Part shown: in pieces, positions 1 to 11,894 of the stretch
How the letters are laid out: each line of letters starts with the position of its first letter
Numbering within the stretch: position 1 is the first letter of the stretch
Origin: Perkinsus chesapeaki
Lineage: Eukaryota; Perkinsozoa; Perkinsida; Perkinsidae
NCBI GenBank assembly: GCA_013115145.1
Contig: JAAPAO010000465.1
Span: 1 to 28,729 of the forward strand
Reading direction: 5' to 3'
DNA: 28,729 nt
Made by a program: the position numbers and the translations under genes
Notes under the pieces: model-generated
Databases searched by the model: none
Told to the model about the DNA's origin: nothing
What the model saw: the letters and a program-made list of their open reading frames with translations, nothing else

Positions 1-705
1 TTACTAGCCTAGCCTGGGGCGGGCGCGACGGACCCTCTCAGACACAATGGGAGACACTATCATAACAGCGCACCAGGTGATGCCTCATCATGAGGGGCTC
101 TTTCACAACAAACGTGAGCTTGGATTTTTCGAAGCGGGTGCAAAGTTTAGCGACTCGAAGTGAGCAGGGAGATACACTTCAACACGTAAGATCGGGGCAG
201 GGTGGTTCACCGGTATGTTAAGTAAGTGTTAAGTACTAACTTAATCGTATTTACTAAGATATCACCCGAGAAGGGTTTAAGGCGGGTGCCCCTCTAACCT
301 GGTAATAGGAACGATTTTAAGCTCTAAAGGGAGTTGCTTGTGAAAGAGCCCCGATAACTCCGCTGCCAACTCGAACAGTGATCATCCCCATCATCAGTGA
401 CCTTATACAGTGATCATCAAGAGCAGTAATCCTTCGGTCAGGTAGCCATGTTATCGAACTGGTGTTGGGATTAGGGAGATAGCATTTGGGCTATACATTC
501 TGGACTCTGCCTGTCTTTGCTCTAACTAACAACTGCTCAAGGCCTCTTCTCGCTTGAGTTGGTAATCGCCTATATGGCCTACGAAAGTGCCTCAAGGGAA
601 CAGTTCCCAGCATATGTCGATAAATCCTCCAAACTCAACACTAACGAAAAATGCTAATGGGTGTTACCTTTATAACATGCATACATAACATTCATATCAG
701 TAACA
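1..705. other. Left-end region without a recognisable gene
   Basis: No open frame here looks like protein and I see no tRNA or rRNA signature. It contains a perfect 15-bp inverted repeat (94-108 and 338-352) and a 12-bp direct repeat (375-386 and 407-418). The right part presumably holds the promoter and leader of the aldehyde dehydrogenase gene. The left part may be the tail of a gene outside the window. Confidence 0.5.
94..352. repeat. Perfect 15-bp inverted repeat 259 bp apart
   Basis: The arm GGGGCTCTTTCACAA at 94-108 recurs as its exact reverse complement at 338-352. The match does not extend on either side and I found no convincing target-site duplication. The interior has AT-rich short repeats around 215-245 and no coding frame. 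It could be a very small non-autonomous inverted-repeat element, or paired arms of a transcript. Neither is proved. Confidence 0.4.
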
Positions 706-2696
<1,991 letters not shown>

Positions 2697-2804
2697 ATTT
2701 AACATCTGTATAACACCATCATCTGGGATTTATCAATATGAATGCTTCTAGACTATGCCTATTGAGTTTGCCAGTACGGGGGAGCTGACTACTTGAGAGC
2801 AGCA

Positions 2805-3625
2805 ATGGCGACAGCATTGGACGCAGCTCTGCTGGACCCCCTCCTAACCGGGTCGCCAACAGATGTCGGTCTAGCGGTGACTCCGGATGATATATTCTGC
2901 CAGAACGTACTTGCCCATGCTAACTTGAATACCACGTTTGAGCTGTCGCAAGTAGGCTAGTGCTTGGCTTGATTGGGCTGGCGATGGTTGTGGTGGTCAG
3001 ATAGTAAAGGGCTTCCGTAATGCTGAATATGACCCTTCCAAGTTCCCATGTGTTCGGATACGATACTGGCGGCCACAATGTAAGCTATCATAGTGATATG
3101 AAGTGGTGATGGTGTCAGCAGGCACAATAGCAGTCTTTCGCAGTGGTAAGATCCAGGCTACTGGTGCGAGCAGCCCGGAAGATGCTCGCTTGGCAATGCA
3201 TCGGACGGCAGCCAGACTGAAGGCAAGAATGAGGTAAGGTGCTTGTGAGGCGTGTGTCCCTTCATACCCTCTTCAGCTGCGAACGTGTGAAGTTCTCGGA
3301 CTTTACTTGTGATAATATCCTTGCCACATATGACTTGGGTTCGACCATGAACTTGCTTGGTCTGTCAAGAGCTCCTGTATTCGCCAATGTTGTGGCCTAC
3401 GAGCCCAGTCGATATCCAGCTGTAAGCTCTCCTTCGTCGACGCTCTCTACTGTATGCCTTTTCTTCCAGGTTGTCCTTCGTGACCCAGCAAGAGGAGTCA
3501 CGGTTGATGTGTTCTCCACTGGTCGAGTGAGCATGAAGGGTAAAGGAAGTATCGAGAATCTTTGCAGTGCGCTGAACGAGATGCTCCCCCACATCCTCGA
3601 GTACCGCTGCGAATCATTGATGTAG
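2805..3625 (+). CDS. Divergent TATA-box-binding protein (TBP or TBP-like factor)
   Basis: General transcription factor that binds core promoters. Exons 2805-2951, 3001-3079, 3119-3233, 3277-3421 and 3470-3625 (introns 39-49 nt) join in frame to 213 aa. The two direct repeats of the TBP saddle are visible. Repeat one has NTTFELSQ, FRNAEYDPSKFP, then AVFRSGKIQATGA. Repeat two has FANVVAYEPSRYP, then VDVFSTGRVSMKGKG. Of the four intercalating phenylalanines known in TBP, three positions are Phe here and the first of the second repeat is Tyr. The linker after ELSQ is shorter than usual. TBP-like factors with altered phenylalanines are known from dinoflagellates, so this could be that type. The TCAIM-like gene starts only 90 bp downstream. 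Confidence 0.82.
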
Positions 3626-3714
3626 TCTTAAGTCGAGTTAACTCTGTATACCCGTTTTGTGTTCCTGTCTCTGCTGGGTGTGATGACATTGTCAGTTTTG
3701 TTACTGCCGCTGAT

Positions 3715-5246
3715 ATGGCTGCTTCTGGAGCCGTGTTACGTTCCACTATGAAGAGGCTCTTGAGGCCTTTCTATTTAACAGTGCATCCTGATATCACGTC
3801 AACTAACATGCCTCGTACGGTATAGGCGACAGGCCGCTCAGCAGGGATTTGTGTGTTAGGTGAAGCTGCAACAGTGAACGCCAAAGCTCTTCAGGAGGTC
3901 AATGCCTACGTTGAGGCTCTGGCCGCCGTAGTGTGACAGTTTTCATACCATACTTCTCTCAAATCGTATGTTGTAGACCCAATCTTACCCTGTGGTAGCA
4001 AGGACTGTTACGTTCTTCAAGCCCCGTGTGAAGGGTGGTGGGCTTGCTCGGTCGTCTACTGGTAGCAGTGGAGGACTGCGGCCTGTTGTGCAGTGCAACT
4101 TCGAGCTCAGCTCGGTAGCTTCGGTCAGCGTTCCTCTATGGTGCCTCCCCCGTTTCAGATACCGCCAGACGCCGATTTCCCCACACGAGAGGGTTTGGCA
4201 GCGAGATTGATCCGAGATATTGAGGCAGCCTTGATAGCCGAGGGCCCTTCGATGTTCAGCGCCAAGCCGAGGAAAGGCAGAGAAATCGAAACTCTGATGA
4301 AATCCGGAAGTATCCAGCCGGCAGCTCGGTCGTCCCGGCGCGTTCCTGTAGGTGTGCCGACCTCCAAGGCCGACGACCCGTGGAAGAAGCTTTGGGATGA
4401 TGAGACGCAAGAAAGGATGTTCAAGATGTCACTTTATGATGCGGAAACTGAAGAGGAACGACGGAGTCGCGTTTACAGGGAGGAGCTCTTCAATCGATAC
4501 CTGTATATGACTAACTATGGAAGAATATTGGATTTATGTTGGCAGATATCGGGTGGCAAGGAAAGCTGTGAAAACTAAAGGCGAAAAGAGGAAGATGGAT
4601 CGATTGATGGACGCCGAGAGAGTGGCGATGCAAATGGTCGACGAGAAGCTACGAAAACAAGAAAGCGAACAGCAGAAGATTCAACAGGAAGTCGGCGCGT
4701 CGAGCAATAGTACCGAGGCTGATGATGAGGAGGAGACGCCCACAGAATTCGTACAAGCTTCAGTCTCGGCAGCTGTACGTATCGGTGTTAGGTTCAACGC
4801 AAAGCCAGAGTTATAGAGGGAGGTTATCATCCCGACTTGGTATTTTATTCTCCGAAGTTGACAGATCCCGTGAAGCGTCAGGAGGGGATTTCACGGATAT
4901 GTGGTAGGCGGCCGCTCTAGTGAAGAGGTGCTGACCTTAGATGACAGGTTTAGAGCTAGAAAATGATGGGGATATGTGGCTACTTGAGAACATATGGCGA
5001 GCAGTCAGAGCACCACCAACTCCACTACCAGTGGTGATTGGAACCAAATTCGAGGCGGTGCACGATAAAGGATACTTCGAGGTAAGAGCTGCGCATCAAG
5101 CTAAGATACGCCCCACACATATCTTACCGCGAGTTCAGATTCCCTACAACTTTGAATTGAAAGAGCTAGTGGATTTCTTAGAGGAGCATATGGATGCACT
5201 CAAAGGGTCTCGCGCTAAACTTATAGAAGACCTTTATATTGTATGA
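3715..5246 (+). CDS. TCAIM-like protein with N-terminal J-like (HPD) domain
   Basis: Predicted 401 aa from exons 3715-3814, 3860-3927, 3977-4114, 4159-4502, 4546-4774, 4819-4903, 4948-5081 and 5139-5246; introns 43-57 nt, all GT-AG, and the joined length is a multiple of three. The first 50 residues contain MKRLLRPFYLTVHPD and then VNAKALQEVNAYVEALA, the pattern of the degenerate J-like domain in TCAIM (T-cell activation inhibitor, mitochondrial; DUF4460/DUF4461 proteins). RTVTFF follows as in that family. The middle (about residues 160-290) is charged and probably helical. The C-terminal part has YHPDLVFYSPKLTD, ICGLELENDGDMWLLEN and IPYNFELKELVDFLEEH. The intron at 5082-5138 is a multiple of three and open, so it might be retained. 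Molecular function is poorly known even in animals; a mitochondrial role is inferred. The family call rests on the N-terminal motif. Confidence 0.65.
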
Positions 5247-5348
5247 TAGACTTCAAACGTTTCATAAGCATGTTTCACGATAACGAATGATTTGGGTTTA
5301 TACATCGCTTAGAAGACCAGACCAGAACAAGTAACGAGTGACTCGATC

Positions 5349-5504
5349 ATGGACAGCAGCAGCCTGGAGGACTTATATGCCCGCGTTTGGTGTCGAGGCG
5401 TTAACTCGTCGATGCGGCGATACTTTTGGGCTACAAGGATACCTTTGTCAAAGTTGGCCGTACAATTCGACATGGTCTTCTACAAAGTTTTCATGTCGAC
5501 ATAA
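5349..5504 (+). CDS. Possible 51-aa hypothetical protein
   Basis: A short frame opening MDSSSLEDLYARVWCRG and ending KVFMST lies between the TCAIM-like gene and the convergent isocitrate dehydrogenase. Composition is protein-like, with aromatic and basic residues, but there is no recognised motif. The stretch 5505-5681 after it is AT-rich and would include the 3' end of the isocitrate dehydrogenase transcript. It could equally be untranslated sequence. Confidence 0.28.
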   Translation: MDSSSLEDLYARVWCRGVNSSMRRYFWATRIPLSKLAVQFDMVFYKVFMST

Positions 5505-5681
5505 TCTCTATACTTCCCAAACGTCCGAACTATTGTTGTGGAAAAAAAACTAACCAACACAAACCTCATAATTGATACAGATACGTTGAGTACACACATA
5601 GCTAAAAATAAGTAATACTTCACCGAATATATAGATAGGAAACGACTAACTGAAACCTCATACGCGCGGTGAGAAATAATA

Positions 5682-6932
5682 TTAAAACTGAGACATCTTA
5701 GCTTCAAGATTGCGCGCCAGAACATCCATGAAAGCTTCGGAGGTGAGATACTGAGTCTCCTTGATCTCTGATGGTGGGCAGTTATACACACACAACGCCA
5801 AGTCTTTAGTCATGGCGCCATTCTCGATGGATTCTACACAGACTTCCTCTAGCGCGGTGGCGAACTTTGCTAGCCTTTCATTGTTATCAAGCTTAGCACG
5901 ATGGGAAAGTCCTCGGGTCCAGGCAAAGATAGAAGCCACTGGATTAGTAGAGGTCTTCAAACCCTTCTGATGTTGACGATAATGACGAGTAACAGTACCA
6001 TGAGCAGCCTCAGCCTCGATAGTTTTACCATCAGGGCAAACCAAGACGGAAGTCATCATTCCCAATGAGCCATATCCTTGAGCAACAATATCAGATTGTA
6101 CATCACCATCATAGTTCTTACAAGCCCACACAAAACCACCAGATGATTTAATTGCCTGAGCAACCATATCATCAATTAATCTATGCTCATACCAGATACC
6201 AAGCTCTTCAAACTTTGACTTATACTCTGTATCATACATCTCCTGGAAAATATCCTTAAAGCGTCCATCATACTTTTTAAGGATTGTATTCTTAGTAGAG
6301 AGATAAAGTGGCATCTTCATATCCAATGCATAAATGAAACAGGAACGAGCAAAACCATAGATAGACTTGTCCGTATTGTACATGCCTTGAATCACTCCAC
6401 CGTCTTTATCAAAGTGGAAAACCTCAACGTTGACGGGCTCGCTACCATCATCGGGCGTGAATGTCATAGTGAACTTACCAGCGCCCTTAACAACATGATC
6501 TTGGGCTTTGTACTGGTCACCATGACCGTGACGTCCAATGATAATAGGCTGGCTCCAACCGGGCACCAATCTAGGTACGTTCTTACAGAGGATGGGGGCA
6601 CGGAAAATAGTACCATCAAGAATGTTCCTGATGGTACCATTAGGTGATCTCCACATCTTCTTTAAGTTGAATTCCTTTACACGAGCCTCATCAGGAGTAA
6701 TGGTAGCACATTTAATACCAACATTATACTTCTTAATAGCATTAGCAGCATCAATAGTAACTTGATCATCAGTAGCATCACGGTGTTCAATAGATAAATC
6801 ATAATATTTAATATCAATATCAATATAAGGTAGGATTAACTTCTCCTTGATCCAAGCCCATATAATTCTGGTCATCTCATCACCGTCTAATTCAACAACG
6901 GGATTCTCAACTTGAATCTTCGGAAAGGACAT
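5682..6932 (-). CDS. NADP-dependent isocitrate dehydrogenase, copy 1 (intronless)
   Basis: Converts isocitrate plus NADP+ to 2-oxoglutarate, CO2 and NADPH. It is one open frame of 416 aa, normal for the eukaryotic dimeric enzyme. Family motifs: ELDGDEMTR at the N terminus, [16 protein letters not shown] (substrate-binding Ser, Asn, Arg), [11 protein letters not shown] (the arginine of this loop matches Arg132 of human IDH1), [16 protein letters not shown] (catalytic Lys), [14 protein letters not shown] and NYDGDVQSD (metal-binding Asp residues), and [11 protein letters not shown] for NADP. There is no N-terminal extension and the C terminus is not a peroxisomal signal, so a cytosolic location is inferred. 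It lacks introns, unlike its multi-exon neighbours, and is a tandem duplicate of the gene at 7839-9086 with long nearly identical nucleotide blocks. Confidence 0.97.
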   Translation of the reverse strand: MSFPKIQVENPVVELDGDEMTRIIWAWIKEKLILPYIDIDIKYYDLSIEHRDATDDQVTIDAANAIKKYNVGIKCATITPDEARVKEFNLKKMWRSPNGTIRNILDGTIFRAPILCKNVPRLVPGWSQPIIIGRHGHGDQYKAQDHVVKGAGKFTMTFTPDDGSEPVNVEVFHFDKDGGVIQGMYNTDKSIYGFARSCFIYALDMKMPLYLSTKNTILKKYDGRFKDIFQEMYDTEYKSKFEELGIWYEHRLIDDMVAQAIKSSGGFVWACKNYDGDVQSDIVAQGYGSLGMMTSVLVCPDGKTIEAEAAHGTVTRHYRQHQKGLKTSTNPVASIFAWTRGLSHRAKLDNNERLAKFATALEEVCVESIENGAMTKDLALCVYNCPPSEIKETQYLTSEAFMDVLARNLEAKMSQF

Positions 6933-7838
6933 TGGGGAAGTGTTAAATGAACTAAAGAGATTGTACTTTCTAAAATGGTTCGGCCGTCCCTATTTGACGC
7001 TGCATCATCAAAATACTAGCCTTAAATTGAAGCACCCATCACCAGCAGCTGCTAGTCTTCCAACGCTACCAAAGTCTTCGGGTGCTTCAAAAATACCCTT
7101 TTTTCGAAAATCTTATTGTTATCCATTGTCACCTATACCAATCCTTAGTGGATCGGTCTACCAGGCTTAATGGATCCTGCGATCAAAAACACCCAACAAC
7201 TACTGCGAGTCGCGGGAAGCTTTCCAACTGTGGGAACTCGGCACCGTACTACTTAAGTACCGACCGTTTTTTCGTTACATTCGTATGCGTTTCTTATATA
7301 TGGCCGAGCGTTTCATGAACGCCTCTACTTCGACATCGTAAACAATTTAGTACGCTTATTCTTAAATATGTTGGTTATGACTGTTTCAAGCATGGGTTGC
7401 ACTTCATATCTTAAACGAAACTAACCCTTTTGTTTAGGAGGCATTGACTACTTCTTAACGTAACAATCTAATGATACACCTCAAAAGTTTGACCAACCAC
7501 ATCAACCGTGTTGGCGGTAAAAATAAACAGAACTCGACGCAAAGATGATGCAACACTGTTACAGTCGGTTATCACGAGACTTGGATGCATTTGCGACAAG
7601 GACTCGCTTCTTTCGACTGATAATAATATACCGCGAACTACCGTACCCTCGATGCTCATATCTTTTGGCATCAAGCTCGACCATCGCGGATACTACAAGG
7701 CTATAGTTACAACAACACAAACTAGCTTATCTGAAACGGGCCACGGATGCCGATAGAAAAAAACAATAGTAGCAGAAAACTGGTCCACTCACTGCACGTT
7801 CCGGTATCATTAACTTCAATATTGAATCAAACTGATCA
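6933..7838. other. 906-bp spacer between the tandem isocitrate dehydrogenases
   Basis: It should hold the upstream region of copy 1 (right of 6932) and the 3' end of copy 2 (left of 7839). Several short open frames on both strands have no protein-like motifs. I found no similarity to the spacer upstream of copy 2 (9087-9325), so the near-identity of the two genes stops at the coding ends. No RNA gene or mobile element was recognised. Confidence 0.55.
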
Positions 7839-9086
7839 TTAGAATGTGGCCATCTTGCGCTCAAGATTTCTGGCAAGCACGTCCATGAAATCTTCAGAAG
7901 TTAGATACTGTTCTTCCTTGATTTCACTTGGACTGCAGCCGTACACACACAGAGCCAAGTCCTTGGTCATGGCACCACTTTCGACAGTCTCAACACAGAC
8001 TTCCTCCAAAGCCTGGCTGAAGCGAGCTAGCAGCTCATTGTTATCCAGCTTAGCACGATGGGAAAGTCCTCGAGTCCAGGCAAAGATAGAAGCCACTGGA
8101 TTAGTAGAGGTCTTCAAACCCTTCTGATGTTGACGATAATGACGAGTAACAGTACCATGGGCAGCCTCAGCCTCGATAGTTTTACCATCAGGGCAAACCA
8201 AGACGGAAGTCATCATTCCCAATGAGCCATATCCTTGAGCAACAATATCAGATTGTACATCACCATCATAGTTCTTACAAGCCCACACAAAACCACCAGA
8301 TGATTTAATTGCCTGAGCAACCATATCATCAATTAATCTATGCTCATACCAGATACCAAGCTCTTCAAACTTTGACTTATATTCCTTATCATACATCTCC
8401 TGGAAAATATCCTTAAAGCGTCCATCATACTTTTTAAGGATTGTATTCTTAGTAGAGAGATAAAGTGGCATCTTCATATCCAATGCATAAATGAAACAGG
8501 AACGAGCAAAACCATAGATAGACTTGTCCGTATTGTACATGCCCATAACAACACCACCACCATCCTTGAATTCAAACACCTGCTGCGTGATAGGTTCAGT
8601 GGCTCCTGCTGGAGTGTAGCTAATAGTGAATGTACCAGGGCCAGCAACAGCATCGGTGGCCTTATACTGATCACCATGACCGTGACGTCCAATGATGATC
8701 TGCTCAGTCCAACCGGGCACCAATCTGGGTACGTTCTTACAGAGGATGGGGGCACGGAAAATAGTACCATCAAGAATGTTCCTGATGGTACCATTAGGTG
8801 ATCTCCACATCTTCTTCAAGTTGAATTCCTTTACACGAGCCTCATCAGGAGTAATGGTAGCACATTTAATACCAACATTATACTTCTTAATAGCATTAGC
8901 AGCATCAATAGTAACTTGATCATCAGTAGCATCACGGTGTTCAATAGATAAATCATAATATTTAATATCAATATCAATATAAGGTAGGATTAACTTCTCC
9001 TTAATCCAAGCCCATAGAATTCTGGTCATCTCATCACCGTCTAATTCAACAACGGGATTCTCAACGTGAATCTTGGTGGCGGCCAT
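7839..9086 (-). CDS. NADP-dependent isocitrate dehydrogenase, copy 2 (intronless)
   Basis: Same reaction and same catalytic motifs as copy 1; 415 aa in one uninterrupted frame. It differs from copy 1 in three patches: the first few residues after the start Met, about 55 residues around 8545-8700 (after the [11 protein letters not shown] loop; one codon shorter here), and the C-terminal roughly 65 residues (7839-8040). Elsewhere the DNA is almost identical, consistent with recent gene conversion. The C terminus ends ERKMATF with no peroxisomal signal. It is divergently arranged with the SNARE gene; the 239 bp between them would carry both promoters. The two products may differ in regulation or subunit contacts rather than chemistry; that is inference. 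Confidence 0.97.
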   Translation of the reverse strand: MAATKIHVENPVVELDGDEMTRILWAWIKEKLILPYIDIDIKYYDLSIEHRDATDDQVTIDAANAIKKYNVGIKCATITPDEARVKEFNLKKMWRSPNGTIRNILDGTIFRAPILCKNVPRLVPGWTEQIIIGRHGHGDQYKATDAVAGPGTFTISYTPAGATEPITQQVFEFKDGGGVVMGMYNTDKSIYGFARSCFIYALDMKMPLYLSTKNTILKKYDGRFKDIFQEMYDKEYKSKFEELGIWYEHRLIDDMVAQAIKSSGGFVWACKNYDGDVQSDIVAQGYGSLGMMTSVLVCPDGKTIEAEAAHGTVTRHYRQHQKGLKTSTNPVASIFAWTRGLSHRAKLDNNELLARFSQALEEVCVETVESGAMTKDLALCVYGCSPSEIKEEQYLTSEDFMDVLARNLERKMATF

Positions 9087-9325
9087 GGGTGAAAAAGTTC
9101 GGAAAATCCTATCAAAAACGACTAATTCTCCAATTCATATAAGGTGATCCACTCTCTCATTGCCACCAGAGACTTCCAAGGGTAGCCGAAAACAACACAA
9201 AGTAGCACTAGTAGACTAGCGAAGCAACTAGCGCACTGGTATAGAGACGGATGAACACAACCCTGACCCATCGGCGCGAATAAATATAGCGCGCGCCCAA
9301 GTGATCGATTATTTTGCCATCTAAA

Positions 9326-10198
9326 ATGGATCTTCTCGGAGGTGGGCAAGAGCAAGCGCAGTTGACGTCGACTCAGCGGGAGATGATGGCGACTGTCAAG
9401 TCGACCATGGCTAAGGCTCATGATACTGATGAAGTCTCAGGTTAGAAATTTATAATGGTTTTATTAGCCACAACAGGAGGGATAATATGCCGTGATAAAG
9501 TGGTGTTCAGCTCGAACAGCGGAGATAGTACAAAGTCAGGGGGAACAGATAGATCGGATTAATGAGAATAGTCAACAGGTATCAGTGGAAAGCAGCGGGT
9601 TGTCGAAATTGTTAATGGCAGATAGAATCTAACCTTGACACTTCATCCTGGTTGTTGAAAGGCCTGTCATCTTGGGGTGGTCGAATGCGTAATGCTTGGA
9701 CTGGTCAACCTAAGAAGGATCTTCCCAAGCCTCCTAACAGCACTAGCACCTCAAGCAGTAGTGAACGTACACCAAGTCGGGATGTAGCAAGCTCCAAGGT
9801 ATCCAAGGAGCCTTTTATTAGTCAGTCATACCGTATCTTCAGCCAACGGCCTCGAAAACTAGTGTACCCCCCTCCCATAGCGATGCGAATCAAGGCACAG
9901 CTTCTGGAGCTCAGCAGCAGCAACAGCAGCAGCAGAAGTCGCAGTTTGACTCTGACTTGGACAAGCATCTGGACGGTCTCAGTAATATACTCGGCGGCAT
10001 TCATGCCAGGTAGTACCGGGGCTCGAGGCAGGCTGCTGCTGCTGGAGGAGGAGGAAGAACATATCTTTCAGAACCGTCGAAATGAATAGGGAGATCAATC
10101 GTCAGAATCAAACCCTAGATGAAGTCCATACCAGGACGGACAGGTCTGCCCAGCGTATAGAGGAGCAACGGGCACAGATGAGAGATATGCTTCGATAA
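9326..10198 (+). CDS. Qbc-SNARE of the SNAP-25/SNAP-29 type
   Basis: Membrane-fusion protein carrying two SNARE helices. Exons 9326-9440, 9511-9578, 9622-9798, 9843-10009 and 10072-10198 (introns 70, 43, 44 and 62 nt) join to 217 aa. The first helix has EIVQSQGEQIDRINENSQQ; its zero-layer Gln is Q48, aligning with the QGEQ of SNAP-25. A segment SNLDTSSWLLKGLSSWGGR follows, as in SNAP-29-like proteins. The Ser-rich linker ends in a run of eight Gln (CAG/CAA). The second helix starts FDSDLDKHLDGLSNILGG and has EINRQNQTLDE with zero-layer Q187. There is no transmembrane segment and no Cys cluster, so membrane attachment is presumably through partner SNAREs. It is divergent from isocitrate dehydrogenase copy 2. 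Confidence 0.87.
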
Positions 10199-10297
10199 AT
10201 ACCCTCTCTGTATATATCCACCGCAATAGTTCCTTACAAGCCTCAATTGTGTTGCGCAGTGTCCCTTCTAAGCACGTCATGTTAGTTTTTGTTATAG

Positions 10298-11771
10298 ATG
10301 TCACCTCCAAAGCCTTGGCAGGTGCCGTCATCTTCAGGATCTACCGTGGCCACTATTACCCCGGAGGTTGCGCAGGAGATCCCCGAGGCTCATGACGTAG
10401 ACACTGCCGCGCATGCAGCGGTGCCAGCAGTGGGATGTAATAATACTTGCTATAAGAGAGTTATAGGATCTCTTGAGCAATTTTGGGCTCTCAGTGAGCT
10501 TGAGTGAGTTTATCAAAATGAGACCAAGTACGGGTGCCATCCAAAGGCTTTAGGAAAAGCAGTTCCCCGCTTGAAATCCACTGTGAACTGAATAGGATAG
10601 CGCCGGGAGATAGGATGGTCCAGAATTATCCATTAATTGGATCCCAACTACATCCATAGATTCTTTAAATGCATTATCCACTATTAGTAATCCTAGAAGG
10701 GATTCTACTGTCCATCCAAACCGAGGGACTAGAACTGTTGAGAATGCTCTAAAGCAAAACGGCCGCTTTCACGAGGTTCTGCAACTCCCCTCTATGTTGC
10801 TGATCGACCTTTGTGGTTTACTCCTATACGCCCTGCAACAACCAGTAGCAGGGTCTGTGGCCTCTCCGCTGTTAACAGAATCACAAATTTTTCAGTCCTT
10901 GTTTTCGGGATCACTCCATGGTTTGTCCAAGGCCGGTGCTGATGTGTTCTGACATCCTGCTGTTCCATTTCAGCCTCCTCTACCGTTCCTTCTTCCAATC
11001 TCTATCCTAGCGCTTATGGCATGTACGGCGGTGGAGGCACTGGATTGTAATACCACCACGTGAATGACGATATTATACCTCGTCAGATACGGTGGCACTG
11101 GTGGACTCTACGGTTCATCAATGTATGGCGGCTACGGAGGTTAGTGTTGCTGTGCGCCCTTCTGGCTAGCTCTCTTGCAGGTGGTCTTTATAGTGGTGGT
11201 GGCTACTACCCTGGTGGCCTCCAAGGCATGCCTGGCCAACAGGACTTGTGGTTCACTCAAACGGCAGAGTCCTTGGGGCGGTTTAATCAGATGCTCGAGA
11301 TGCATACCATGTTCTTGGATCAAATTTATCACCATTGTGGAATGATATACGCCCGCGCCACTGATCTAGTGTCATGGCTTAAGGGGGTAGCAGCGACGCC
11401 TAGGCGATTTCCCAAGCTCAAGAGCATGGTGCTAGGTACTCAATTACGTTAGATCTGGGAAGCTTGAAGAGAAGAATATAGAGCTTGTGTTGGACAGGCT
11501 TGGTCAGCTGCATCGGACGCCTCAGGAGGAACTAGCCGTACGCTCAACCCTTTTTCTCCGACAATCGACTCTACCCGACTTAGGGTATCCGGCGACGAGT
11601 GCGAGTGCTGATGGGCTTTGCGGCGCTGGTCGGCCTTTGGATCGTATGGAAGCGTCATCGCCGTCAAGGTAGAGTGCCTCAGTTTTGCCTCTGTCTAGTA
11701 CGTCCATCGCAGGCAGTACTGCTGGAGTTGGGCTCCAAGCCGCTTGGGACTCCGTTCACCGTCGTAGCTGA
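10298..11771 (+). CDS. PEX13-like peroxisomal docking protein (tentative)
   Basis: Starts MSPPKPWQVPSSSGS, the Pro-Lys-Pro-Trp opening seen in peroxin-13. Exon 1 begins at 10298 and ends near 10435. A further exon ends at 10852 and is followed by exons 10896-10935, 10974-11046, 11087-11139, 11181-11386, 11436-11537, 11584-11668 and 11713-11771, all in frame. They encode a Tyr-Gly-rich tract (YGMYGGGGTGLYGG, YGSSMYGGYGGG), a helical segment (LGRFNQMLEMHTMFLDQIY), a charged segment (RSGKLEEKNIELVLDRL), and one clear membrane segment (RVLMGFAALVGLWIVWKRH). PEX13 with partner PEX14 forms the matrix-import docking complex. The C-terminal SH3 domain of animal and yeast PEX13 is absent, as in plants. 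The join between exon 1 and the exon ending at 10852 is unresolved; if it is one intron it is the longest in the gene, about 300 nt. Another Gly/Tyr-rich membrane protein remains possible. Confidence 0.55.
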
Positions 11772-11894
11772 TACGTCTTCCCTGTGAACATTACCCTTCA
11801 CGTTACATTTATTCCAACATTGCTCCCTTATTTTATCATGCCCTCTTTGCAAGTGTGAGTTAAGTCGTTCAATCGGGTGTGTTAGTTCTAGAGA

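Noticed and set aside
3985-4424. Minus-strand open frames of 89-141 codons
   Set aside because: They lie opposite TCAIM-like exons whose frame and introns are well supported, and carry no domain.
6940-7756. Short open frames in the spacer between the isocitrate dehydrogenases
   Set aside because: No protein-like composition, no motif, no splice-linked continuation.
8474-8919. Extra open frames within the isocitrate dehydrogenases on both strands
   Set aside because: Alternate frames of a highly conserved enzyme gene; the same shadow frames recur in both copies because the DNA is duplicated.
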